Part shown: piece after piece, positions 1 through 12,200 of the stretch
Numbering within the stretch: the first letter of the stretch is position 1
Layout: every line of letters starts with the position of its first letter
Origin: Oreocharis arfaki
Taxonomy: Eukaryota > Chordata > Aves > Passeriformes > Paramythiidae
Direction: 5' to 3'
DNA: 64,000 bases
Assembly: GCA_013398015.1 (NCBI GenBank)
Contig: VZRR01011616.1
Coordinates: 1-64,000 of the forward strand
Position numbers and translations under genes: made by a program
The notes under the pieces: model-generated
The model's input: the letters and a program-made list of their open reading frames with translations, nothing else
Told to the model about the DNA's origin: nothing
The model's database searches: none

Positions 1-137
1 GAGAGAGAATGAGAGAGAGAAGGGGAGAAAGGGGGAAGTAAAAGAGGAAAAGGAGAGAAAAGAGAGAAAAAAGAGAAAAAAGAGAAGAAAGAGAAAGAGA
101 AAAAGGAAGGGAAGGGAAGGGAAGGGAAGGGAAGGGA
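1..137. repeat. Purine-rich low-complexity tract, (GA)n then (GGGAA)n
   Basis: The window opens inside a nearly pure A/G tract. It begins as GA-rich sequence and ends at about 105-137 as six units of GGGAA. Both are ordinary simple repeats, and the left edge lies outside the window. Confidence 0.95.
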
Positions 138-3100
138 CACAAGCACATAGGCACACCTTCTTCAGAATAGATAATAAGCCTATTAAAACTTGAGCTTGGA
201 TCTGGCATAGCAAGTATTCATCCACACACTTCCTGAATCAGAAAAGCATCTTTGTTTTCAATTTTCCTTAGAACAGTGAAGTTCTTTGACTACCAAGCTA
301 TTGACTATTCTGGAACTGGTCTTCCCCCAGAAATAGTTAGAATAAAAACTGAAAGAAATTATGTGAGTAATTTTCAATTGTCTTGGACAGACAACAGAGA
401 GGTGAAAGGGAGTGAGTAGTCTTGGAGAGTAACACTGAGGGTTGGTCAGCCAGCTGCCACGTAGCACTGCATTATTAAAATTCTGGAAGGGAGAGAACAA
501 AAACTAAAGACCAGTGAAGAGACCACAGCGTCTTAAGAGACAAGAGATGCCTTTTCAAAACTTAGTCAGAGGTGTAGAATTCTGGCCAATGTTTTATGCA
601 ATACTGGACAGAAATGGAGGCTACGACTGACTCTGATGGCAAGGAGACCACCAGGTCTAGCAATGGCACCTCTCTGTCCTTCAAAGCCTGTTGGCATGCA
701 AGTACCAATATTTCTCTTTCACAGCTTGCTTAAAATTTGTGGCTTGCCTAAAATTCTTATAAAAACATGCTTCATTTAGTTGAAACCTTGTAGTTCTACA
801 CCTGAAACCAGCTGTTCAATATAACAGGAATCTTTCAAAATGTGCCAATGGGAAGGAATTTCACCAATTCAGAATTACGCCTTAGGGGATGTCTTGTTCC
901 CATAGCAGCTGCAGTTTATGTGTAGTTTGCTATCAGACTCTTCATACAAGTGATGGTACTGCCAAGCTTTTTGTTACTTCCGAGACAAAAGTGCCAGCCT
1001 CAGGTCATTCGCTTCTTTATGCAGATGATGTTTGTACATCCACCACAAGCTTCTGCACAGCATGGAAGTCCAGCCTGTAATCTCGCGTGCTGAATTTCTG
1101 TTCTCTCCCCTTATCCTTACTATTGCCCTGAGTGGCGAAAGACTTAATTGCCCCAGGCTGGTGTTCTCAGCTTATCTGGACACTCAGCTGCCTGCTCTCA
1201 GTTTCCGGACCAGAGGGAACGGAGCAATTCCCTTCAGGCAATCTATATGGTCTAGCAGTTCACTGCGAGCAATGCCTTATTGATTTCTGCCATAGTCCCC
1301 ATAGCCGACTCAAGGATCAGAGGCTCTGGCAATGGCTAACAAGTTTAAACAATTAGTCCCATTTGTAACTACTTGGTGAAAGGCTTGTCAGTCTCAATGT
1401 ACCTTGTACTGTAGCTTTTAGTGGATTTCTAGTCCCATTCATTTTGCCTCAATGACCTCTACAGTTAATGGGGGTTATTGGAATTTTTTTTTTCTTCAAA
1501 AGCCTTTCTTTCTCCTCCCTGCTTTTTGTTTTCAGAACATAAAAGCCATTTAGGTTGTGATGTTAAAAAACAGCAGTGCAGGCAATAATCTGTTGCTCTC
1601 CAGTGAGAAAATGTGTGTCCTTGTGTACTGTGTGTTGTGTCTGATACCAAAAAACATCTTTGTCAGTCAGGTGCCAGCAAAGTAATTCATTCTGAATAGA
1701 AAGGTTTTCTGAGAGCACTATTATTCTTCTAAATGGTCATATTAAAAATCCTAACCCTCTTCAAGGTTGAGAACTTCCCATTAGTATAATTTCATCATAT
1801 TAAAACCTTTCCTTTTTCTCTAACCTTCTCAGAGCAGTAGTTTGCAGTTGTGTCATACACACAGTAAAACGACTTCCATGTGAGATTCCTACCACTGAAT
1901 GGGCCCAATTATGCCAATTTTCATTATAATTAGCACTATACACTAGAAGCAGGTCCTATTAATTTTGGCTGTGCTGTTCCCTTAGGTGGCTCTCAAAGGC
2001 CACTCCAAAAGTGGTCTGATGTTCACCGTCCTTTTCTTTACTGCAGGCGTAACAGACCTCGATATTTCCCTACTCTTCATTGCCTGGAGCTACCTTAGGT
2101 CAGAAATATATCTAAAATAATATCTTAATGAAAAGATATTATTAAAATATATTATTAAAATAATATCTTAGTGTGCTTACCACCATTTTGTTCTCTGCCA
2201 ACATTGCAAAGAGATGGTGACTTCCAAGGTTTAAGGGAAGAACCAAGATGGTCCACAGAAAAGTTACGAGGTTAAAAATACATCTGTACCTTTTTGCTGT
2301 CTAGGAGCTAGCCCCCTCATCTCAGGCATCACAGCTTACATTCCACAAACAGAGACACCTCAGCCACCCTCAGATTCGCTAAGAGGACAACCACACAGCT
2401 GAAGCCTGCCATAGCTGAGGCTTGACCACTGCAGTGGTCAGTCTGGGCATGTACTGCAAGCCCTTACTAGTGAGCTATGCTGCTGTCCAGACAGAATGTT
2501 GACCAGCAGTAGATGTCTAAAATCTACATGCAAAGCCTCCAGGCCCAGAGAGGCAGTGTAGCAGTTTCTAGATTCTGATTTTACTCCCATTTTCATCTCT
2601 TGCTCTATTTTTATGGTTTTTGTTTGTTGGACCATTTGTGCCATTTCTCTATTCCACCCTTTCAGAGTGAACAGAAATTTAGTTCGCGGTACCAGTTTTT
2701 CTCACAGAAGTCTGCGAGGCCACATGCTCTTCAGTTTATCATGTCCTGAGATATTCTGTCCCTAAAAGCAGTCAGGATGTTTTCAAATATGTTCTGGAAG
2801 GGACCCACATTTGCTGGACTTAGGTGCAGAGACAACAGTCTCTCTTGTTTCAGCTTCAGATGCCATCAGGAGCCACCAAGAGTAGTTTCATTTCCTGTCT
2901 GCAGGAAGTCCTTTTGGTTTTACACTCTCATGTACATTCCCTGGAGTCATGGGTCTATGTACATAGGTGTTGCCATCGTGCAAGCCACTGATAAATCAAC
3001 AGATGTGCATTCGACTGCACCTTCTCATCCTGTAAATATCCATCAAGCTCAATTTTCAGCAGCTCAGAGTCATTCACACTGTTTATCCTTGGCACCAGCA

Positions 3101-4282
3101 TGAAAAGTAGCTCTAGCAAAGCATCAGTTCCTGCCTCACTCGCAGAGTGATGCACAGAAATCATCCCTTGCTGGTGGGTGCAAGGGTTCTACCAGGGGTG
3201 CCTGACAGCAGCCATGAATGAACTACAAGCAGACTTCTAGCCTCTCTCATTTGGAGTAAAATGTGTGTCCTTCTTTCCACTCTCATTACAACCAGCATAA
3301 ACAGGAAGAAGACTTAACAGAAAGAGGGTACAGGGTTCCCCTCCCTTCTCACAAGGAAAAGGCATTGTTCCCGACATGCTATTCTGGAAATCAAAAAAAA
3401 CATTCCCACTCCATACTTGGGTCTGTAGCTCTCCTCTGTGTCCTCATCACATTCAGACACTGCCACAGCTGTCTCCTGATCTTTGTTCTTTCCTGAAATA
3501 TCTATTCTGCAGATGTAAGTGCCATTATAAGTTGCTGCTGTGTAGTGGGTCCAAATATAACCTAAGTCCCAGGTCAGAGACTGACAGTATTCCCCAATTT
3601 CCTTCTCCATCTCTGGTGGGACTTCTGTCCTGGTGCTCTTCCTTGACTCTGTGTCGCAGGAAAGGTCAGTTGGTCTTTCAATGTCACCTCCCCCAGGGAT
3701 AGGGTAAGCAATGCTGTCAGCAGGGCACTGCGAGGCAGTGGGGGAAATAGAATGCATACTGGCTTAAAAAGGAATAAACAGCATTTAAAACACCACTGTT
3801 GATGCCATGTGCTGAGGTAACTGACACGGCTGGGATAGCTACATTGAGACTTCAATACCACCCTTTTCAGCCAAAAAAGGTCAATAAAAACAAGTTGATG
3901 CTGCCTCCTTCCATCTGGGCGTCCTTTCCATGCCTAGTGACTAACATCCCACCAGCTGAAAATGTGGCCATATACACCACATGCAGATAATGTAACACCC
4001 CTCTTCTTGAGGACTAAGGAGCACCTCAAACCCTGGGTGAAAACACTTCTCTTCCCTTCTCTCCAACTAACACAGCTGGAGCTACCATGCTGGTCCTGGC
4101 TCCCTCACTGCCTCTGCCCTGGCCCAGCACTGTTCACCTGGCAGCTGCCTGCAGCCGCAGCCGTTGTTCTCAGCCAGTGCAGCACCTCTGCAAGGCCATG
4201 GCCTGCTCAAGGATGTCCTCCCCACACACACACCCGGTCTCTGGCACATGGTGTGATTTGTGGCATTCCCATTTGCAGAGCC
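138..4282. other. Unique sequence, no supported gene
   Basis: No exon, RNA gene or recognisable transposon was found. Open frames of 60-147 codons occur on both strands, but none shows a recognised domain. Small structures are an AT-rich inverted repeat (2116-2126 with 2133-2143), a perfect 18-bp palindrome (2423-2440) and a short CA run (about 4221-4234). The stretch at 4080-4260 is more GC-rich and abuts a CR1 tail, so it may be older CR1 sequence, but I cannot align it. Confidence 0.6.
2423..2440. repeat. Perfect 18-bp palindrome
   Basis: TGACCACTGCAGTGGTCA equals its own reverse complement. One such palindrome is not far from chance expectation in 64 kb, and no function is assigned. Confidence 0.9.
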
Positions 4283-4342
4283 AGAAGTTGGATTTGATTA
4301 TCCTTGTGGGTCCTTTCCAGTTCAGGATATTCTATGATTCTG
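4283..4342 (+). mobile_element. CR1 LINE, 3'-terminal fragment
   Basis: This short, diverged stretch has the layout of the avian CR1 3' end: a GTTGGATTTGATTATC segment, then GGGTCCTTTCCAGTTCAGG, then the terminal TATTCTATGATTCTGT. Only the last 60 or so bases are recognisable, as is usual for 5'-truncated CR1 copies. The plus orientation follows from the terminal repeat lying at the right end. Confidence 0.75.
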
Positions 4343-7300
4343 TACAGCAGCATGCCTGGGGAATTGGATGTAACTGACTGACTGACTGCAAGGCAGAACA
4401 GTCTGTGCCCCAGCTGCACCACAGAGCTATGTTATCTCAACACATGGCATTTAGGAAAATCTGGACAGTGAAATAAGGATGCATTGGGACAGGCCATATT
4501 GTACAGCCATGATAGCAGTGTGCAGTCAGGCCAGGAGCAAGGATGAGTTAGACTAAGGGATGGAGGGAACATTCCCATGCCTGTCCAGGACACTGTGGCT
4601 ATGGTGCCAGGAGGATGCCAGCAAGAATATTTCAGAGGCTCCATGAGCAAGACTTTACCTTATGAAAGTCAAAAGAAAACAGTGTAAAAGCACTTTTAAA
4701 AAAAATCAAGGTGTAAGAGAGAGAAAGAGTAGTCAGTCACGGTCCAAAAAAACTAACATTTATATGTAGTTATACAAAATTAAAAGGAAGCAGCTGAGCT
4801 TTATCTCTACCCTGACCTAATCAGCAAGACCTCAATGTCAATCTCTGTGCTTCCTTTGCTGTAGATATATTGCTGATGTGTAGCATCAGAGAAAGGGCCT
4901 GTCATAGAATTTTCCATTAGAAGTTTGAATTAAGCAAAAGACATGTATAACTGAACAGAGGAGTCCTTGCTCTCAGGATTCTATAATTTATCTTTAGCTT
5001 GTAAATAAATACTTCTGAGTGGCTTAAATTTTCATGCTGTGCACCTTAGTCAGTCTCAGGTCAGAAGATAGAAACACATTTTGAATGCAGAGTCACTTAA
5101 AACGTATTTTAGGTGTGATTTTCTCATTCCACCACCAAGGTGAGGTAAGATGAAGTGTTCATTTGCACAAGGTTTTCCCAGAGAATATTTTCTGGCTGTG
5201 GTGTTTGCCTTATCTTGAAGTTACAGCACTTTACTTAGGCAGCAGCCATAAAGAGGTATATGTGTAGACAGCATGTCCTTATCTAATCTCCCAGAGAAAA
5301 AAAAAAAAGTTAAAAAATCCAGACCAAATATGACAAAAGTGTAAAAGATCACAGTCCTACCAAGAAATACATCAAAGAAAGAAAGACTTAAACATATATT
5401 TTTCCACTAAAATAGGAATACAGATAATGAGATCTCCACTGTCAGTGATTTTCTTTTCAGCTGATTCTTTCTGGGGCTGGCATCTATAGGATGCCATATT
5501 ATGACTGCTTAATTGTAGCATGGAGTACAGGAAATTGCTGCTATTTTTTAGAACTGGAGCAATTCTTTGACAGCTTAATATTCTTACATGCTTTACTTCC
5601 ACCTAGTTGGATGTCTAATGGTGATAGTAGGGAGACAAAGCCACACTGCCTGGTGGAGAGATGAGGAGGAAGAGTGAACAGCAGAATAACACCCTTAAAA
5701 ATGGCACTTAGGAACAATTGCCGTAAACATGCTCCTGGATTTCTTATGGATCATCAGCAGTTTCACAAGGACTGCTGGCAGGATCTATACACTATTGTTT
5801 AAATGAAGGAGGTTGTTCTCAAGATTCTGGCAGTACTATACCCTTTAATTTATTTTAAAAGCATGATGAGTATTCAGTATAGACTATCCTATGATCTTTA
5901 TTGTCTTCCTGAGAACACATAAAGAGAAATAAACCTGTTTCTGAGTTTAGCTTTAAAAATCTTTTAAAAAAATTTTAAAAACTAAAAATCATTCTGGATT
6001 GCATAGTGACATCTTGTGGTGCAAGGAGAGCACAGCTGAGTGATAGTTCAGAATTGTGATTATTATCAGCATAGCTCCAAAATGCATAATAGCACTTTGT
6101 GTCTGGCTTTTGATTTTCTCAACAGAGGACTGTTGCTGGATTATCATCACACCGTGTTCATTATGCCACCTAAAATGCTTTTTCTGAACAGGGTATTAAC
6201 TCATGATTAATCATCTCTCATTACTGGAAATTTATCCATATAAGCATATTTAATCAGAGTTCTTTCATTTTCCATAATATTTTAATAACAGAGCATCTAA
6301 AGAGACTTTCAGGATATAAAGTTATATGAATAGTGTCTATAATCTGAGTCTATTCAAGGGGTTGCATTCTTGACTTTCAAGGAAGCTGAAAAATTACATC
6401 ATTTGAACCTATGCTATCTCATTATGATTAAACTGCAAACTGTATATACTTATGCAATGTTACACATTCTATAGAAGTTATTCATAAAATGATGTGTTTT
6501 CCAATAAGAGTAGTTATAAATGTAGGACTTAATTCCTTTTAGAAGCCTCAGCACAGCAGTATATCATCAGAACAATCAGAAGTCAAAGGCTTCCAGTGAA
6601 TGCAATGAGTGCTTATGCAAGTGGATGCATTTAAGTATGGAGGAGGTTTGGGGATTATTAAATTTATCTCATTTAATTTTTTTAATCCTTGCTCTAGAAG
6701 CAGTACAAAGGTCTGATATTTTTAAAGAGTATTGATGGCAGCTGTCACTAAAAAGACTGGCTTGTTGTGAATAAGAATCCTGCACTCATTGTAGGCGATT
6801 ACTACTACCTCATTTCTGACAGCATCATTTACACCTTATCTCCTCCCTAAAATGCCAAAAACCAGCAAGATGGTCTATCATCCTTTGACAAATTTCCTAT
6901 TCAAAGATAAGTCAGGCATGTTATGAACAACAGAAACTCTTCAGAATCTCCATGAATTTGGAGTCCTGTGACTAAAGCAAACAGGGCTCAAACCTGTTTG
7001 CACAAACCCCAGGCAAGTTTGGAGTAAAGCTGTCTCTTTGAAGTGATGTGGACTATACAGTAACCCCAAGTCTGTCGCCCCTGCTCAGATTTAACACGCA
7101 TTCAGTTGGCTTTCAAGAGTCGTCCTTTGCTCTCATCCAAACAACGTACGTGTTTTCTATTGCGATGTAAGAGAAGTTAATAAATAGACTGTAAGCAGAC
7201 AACTTTTATAAAGTGTGAATGTTAACAATAACATCACCACTTGAAGTAGACCACTTGGTGTTTTGTGCTATATATAGATTGTGATCAGTTTCTATGCGCT

Positions 7301-8946
7301 CATTAGAAATATTCATTACTAAAGCAACCAATTGTTGAAAAAATTGAATGTTTCTCCAGGATTAGTGGCCACCTGGGAGTAGATTAAATCTTGCTATAAA
7401 TCCAAGGCCATTAAGACCATTTCATACTTGGTAGGAAGAAAATGCCCAGTACAAAATTATTTATTCAAGATGTTTGATTTTTCCAATTGAGGAAATGTTT
7501 GATTCTTCCAGTTAAGAATCTCCCTGTGTTTTACAAACAGCAGTGATTTCATAACTCGGCATCCTCAGTGGGTAGAGAAGAATGGTTATCTCGCTTTCTG
7601 ACATAATGCAACAGACACAGAAAAATTAAACAAATTACCAAAAATTCCAGAGGAGATCTGCCAAAGCCTTTTTTTTGTCTCGTGTATGGGTTTGTATCAG
7701 GGCAAACAGGGATAATTTTTCTTCCAAGAAGACACGTTCTGTGCTGTGAGTCATTTGTACCACTTTGATTCCCTTTCAGTCTCACATTTGGCTTATGGTT
7801 GTTTCTGGCTGCTTCCCACACACTACTTTCTCTGAGTAAAACAGCCACTGCCATCACCTAAAGAGAGCTTGCTGATGAATAACCTACTAACAAATATGAA
7901 TTTTAACAGATTTTAATTTTGGTAGACGATAGGTTAAAGATATCTCTTGTTTTCTCCTCCAACCATTTTTATATTACTTTCCTCCATATAATCAGAGGTG
8001 AGAGAGAATGCGACTTGAGTCATGTGAGTCAGAAACACATCCAAAATGAAGAATATTCAGTAATGAACAGCTAAGCCTCCTCAATGGAAACAAGATTTCA
8101 GAGGAAGAGAGTCAGACCTCGTTTGTTACAACCATGCTTTCTCCTTTTCAGGAAAGAGAAAGAGAAGGCTGGGGAACAAACAGCAATGCTTCCTGTAATA
8201 AAACGCTTAAAAGCGTGGAAGATAAAAAGTGTGTATATGTAAAGAAGTTACAAAACCAGAATCTTATGACACTACTGTAGATAGATGAGGGCAACGGTAG
8301 CACTGGAATTTATCAATACTTTTGGTACCATGTCCTGTGGGGCAGAGAAGCGATGAGAAAAAAGTGAAGGTTATTCCTTCAAATAAGAGGTAGCAAAGTG
8401 AAGTGGAATGAAACAAGTATTTGCTGTAAACTCAGGGGATTAAAAGAGGTTTGAACTATTTAGAAGTCAAGCACTGGGTCTACACCCTTTCATTGCCTGT
8501 CTGTTGGACTGAAGAAACTCACAGGTGCTGCTGCAAGTAATTGGTTGTGTGAAGAAGAGTATTCCCTGGCAACATTTCTCAGCAGTCCTCTATCAGCACA
8601 GAAATGGAGAGGTGTAGGAGCAATACTTATATCTCACTGACATGGCTTCCTCTCATCTCTCCTCTGCATTAAGTGCAGTACAAAAAGCTTTAATGGCCTG
8701 AGGCACACTTTCTTAAGATTCATCTACATTTATAATATGAGCAGTAGCCTCTTCTGACCAGCAAGGGGGATTATAACACTCTAAACAAGGATCTTCCTCA
8801 TCCAGGAGAAATACAGAAAACATGGACCTCCACAGAGGGATCAAGGGAAGGGAAGATGTGTGAAGGGAGGGTTCAGAGCACTTCTGAACTTCTAACACAA
8901 CCCAAACCTATATGACCCAGGTAACTACTAACTCCAATCCAAATTC
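4343..8946. other. Unique AT-rich sequence, no supported gene
   Basis: No repeat family or gene is recognised. A minus-strand open frame at 7549-7857 (102 codons) has an AG acceptor-like site just upstream and a hydrophobic segment near its C-terminus (LVICLIFLCLL). This is within what chance gives, and I recognise no family. Confidence 0.55.
8941..8946. repeat. Target-site duplication, left copy (AAATTC)
   Basis: AAATTC lies directly before the TG of the solo LTR and is repeated exactly at 9261-9266 directly after its CA. A 6-bp duplication is typical of class II (ERVK-like) integration. Confidence 0.85.
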
Positions 8947-9260
8947 TGTTGCAGTGCCTGGGTGTTGCTGGCCCCCAAAGGCAGAGGAGAGGAGCTGTTG
9001 GCAGGCTGCTCCCAGGGGCAGAGAGAGAGAGAGAGAGAGAGAGTCACATGGCTTAGAGCCTCAGTTTACCTGGATCCCAGGGGGGCGGGGAGAGCACATG
9101 GGCAAATGGTTTCAGGGCACAGGGGTGGTACATGGGCGGTGTTGGGATACAGGAACCAATAGGGAGAACTCGAGGAGTGGCCAGGACTAGGGGTAGGGGA
9201 AGGAGAGAGACCTCATGGAGAGGGCAGGAAGTGATCAGTAAGAGGGGGTACAGCGCCACA
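8947..9260 (-). mobile_element. Solo LTR, ERVK-like, short form (314 bp)
   Basis: The element runs from TGTTGCAG to GCGCCACA, so it has TG...CA ends, and it sits between perfect AAATTC duplications. It matches the LTR at 53562-54087. From 8970 onward I count 8 substitutions over about 283 bases, plus a (GA)n tract 8 bases longer here. It lacks a 221-bp block present in the other copy (53584-53804), and the junction falls at a GCT shared by both block ends. The minus orientation is inferred from the AATAAA in the longer copy, which this copy has lost. CCAAT (in CGAACCAATAGG-like context near 9156-9162) and GC-box-like motifs remain. No internal retroviral genes are present, so it is the product of LTR-LTR recombination. 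The class assignment rests on duplication length alone. Confidence 0.88.
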
Positions 9261-9266
9261 AAATTC
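9261..9266. repeat. Target-site duplication, right copy (AAATTC)
   Basis: Exact partner of 8941-8946. Together the pair fixes both ends of the solo LTR at 8947-9260. Confidence 0.85.
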
Positions 9267-12200
9267 CTGTATCTGTTTTTTGTTACCTCTTCCAGCCAGC
9301 AGCACACTACACCTTCCCCCCGCACCCCCAGTAAAAAGAAGTCTGGATGCATAAACAAGGCAGGCACCACAATCTGCTCCAAGTCCCTGGTAGATCATCA
9401 GAATTTGTTTAGGCACAGATGAATGACTTAGACAATGCTCACGTTAAATTTGCCCTTTGCCACAGGCTGTCTAGAGAGCAGTAAGCTATTTTTACTCTGC
9501 TACTATTCTGTATTGCCAACACAATCGCTCAAAACCAAGTGTCCTAAAAATATAAAGATGTATAAAAAATAATTATTTCTCTGTGAGTAACAACTGTGAG
9601 ATGTATTTTCCTTCTAGGCTCCAATCTTCACAGGAGGAGCTTCACTTATTTCATATCTTTAAGCCTTTTTATTCAGTTATGAGACTTGTGGTACAGATCT
9701 GTGAAGTAACAACTCCAATGCTTTTTAAACGATTTTTAATCTATTATAGATTCTTATAAACATCATATTCAAGATCTAACCCCTGAAGTTGCTCCTACAT
9801 TTGGCAATGTTTCACAGATTTTATCTTAAAAGTATCTCCATGCTACACCACTTTTGTAATGTCACTTTTGAGTCTCGTTAGGACTGCCAAGGGAAGAAAG
9901 ACCAACACTGTAAACCAGAACAGAATATAAGTGGTTATGTCTTTAAGATACTAACTCAAAAGAGCAAACAACGCCAGTTGTTTAAAGGCACTCTCCATAG
10001 CAGAGAAATAGTCATCAGAAATTAGGTATCTGACTTGATCACCTTCGTAAAGCCTTTCAAGAAGGTCTGCCAATAAAACAGAAGAAAATAAACAGCCCTG
10101 AAACACTACGGTTTTTTTCTGTTCTTGTACTCCCTTTCATTTTCGGTATTCCTCATTATATTTCTTGTATTAATCATCATAATGTGTCCTTCACAACTGT
10201 CTAGAATTCTTTTCACTTTTCTGTTCATTACTCTGTCTTTCTTTTACCTGCCCTTTTCTTTCTTAAAGAAAATTCCTCTCGTGTATTCCTTATTACATTC
10301 ATGGCACTTTCCTCTCTCCTAGGACCTGCTTTGCTTTTCAGCCCCATTTCATTCCTCCCTAATGACTTTGCTTTTTCTTCCCTTGCCTCAGGTTATTGAC
10401 AAGGGAATCATGAGGTCACACCCTACTTTCCTGCAGGGAAAAGAAATGGGGTGAAGGGAGTGATGTGACCACTAGATGAACGCATATAAGCCATTCTGGC
10501 TGCTCATCTCTCACGCAGGCCAGCTGCCTATTCACTTTCCTATGCTACCGTGTTGCCCTTTTCATGCTTCTCCCACACATAACTACTATGTTTCCAGATG
10601 GAATTTTATCCCTAAACACTTTTACAGAGCAGGAGCCAGATACCTTTTGATGTCACAGATGTAGCAGGAGCCTGTGAAAGCAGGTTTTTGCTAAGACACA
10701 AGAAGTCCCTCCTGCAGAAGTTGTGCTCAGTCCCATGAAGGTGACAGATGTTTAGTAAGAATTTCCCTTTATTATTGCACATAGCCAGGCTTCCAAAAAT
10801 TGCCCAGTGCTGTGAGAAGGGGGGAAACTGATTAAATATCTGGGAAGAAGAAAAAAAAAAAAATAGAGATAAACCATTAATATATGAAATAGAAATTGGA
10901 TAGAACTGTGTTCATTTGAAACGGACTTGAAATTTTCTTAGGAGAAAGCCTTTAAGGTAGAGCCTGCCACTGCTACACTGCCTTTTTCCTTTTAGCCCAG
11001 GTGATGGCTCTTATGCAAAAGAAATGGCACTCAAATGGTTGGTTTAGAGATAGAGCAAGAACAGAGAAAGAGTCCTCCTAAATGGAGATAATGTAGTTAT
11101 GGAAAAATGACTACACAAGAACATATACTCACTCTAAATATTTGCAGTTCTGGGAAACTTTCATTGAGTATACAAAATCAACATTGTTAAGACATTCAAT
11201 AGCTCTGTCTTCCTTCTTATTGCACTGAGATCAAAAGGCAGACTGTGTTAGTCATTGGAGATAGAATTTCTCATACCTTTCTAGTTAGTTAATTAACCAG
11301 AGTGCACTGAATTCATTTTCACTGTGATCTTAATTTGAAAATATGCCAGCGCTCTGCTTTAGTGAGTATTTCCTCATTTTACAAAGCTCATTCAGCACAC
11401 AAGGACAATTCTCATTTCCAGTGAAGTTAAACCTCACATTAATCGTTATCTGGATTCAGAACCGAACTCCTGCCATGATGTGACATGCTTAACTAAGAGA
11501 GGCAAGGGCTTTTTAAAAAAAACTCCTAGGGTCATAATTGAGGTGGGCATACACCTCTGAACAGTTTTTCTTTAGGGGTAAATTGTAGTTAGCCTTGGCC
11601 TAACAGCAACGAAAGAAGAAAAAATGCAGCAGCTCTTCCTTGCATCCCAGTACACCTGAGGATACTTTTGCCAACTGTAGTTCAACTGCATATGGTTAGG
11701 GCAAAGTTTGCAATAGGGAATCTATTTTGGCCCCTTTCCAGAGTAGGTAGCTGAGCCACAGTCTGGCAATATCCACCAGGAACACTGTAAACCCCAAGGC
11801 TGGCAGCTGAGACGATATTTACAGAGTATTTTTTGTACCAGCACAGGTCCACTAGCTAAAACACTGATGCACACAGATTCAGGCTGACCAAGGATAACTG
11901 AAGCCTCTTAGCACCTTTACTTGCTACTTAAACCAACCAAAATTATGTCACAGGATATATCAGAGGTAAATAATTGTTTGAGGTATCTGGACCCTAGTAG
12001 ACACAGCAGGACCTTACTCTTTAACTGGCTTATAAATGTGTCCTTGAAACCTCAGCAAAGTAAGAATAGATGCACACAGCGGCTGTAGCACAGAAAAGAC
12101 TGGTAAAAGAAATGGGGGAAAACACAGAGGTAATGGAAATGTTCGTGCTTCAGCATGACACTTCATGAGTGGGTCCACTTTCCAAAACAAGATATTAGAA

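Noticed and set aside
7549..7857. 102-codon minus-strand frame with a hydrophobic segment and acceptor-like site
   Set aside because: Frames of this length are expected many times by chance here. No homologous family was recognised and no donor-linked partner exon was found.
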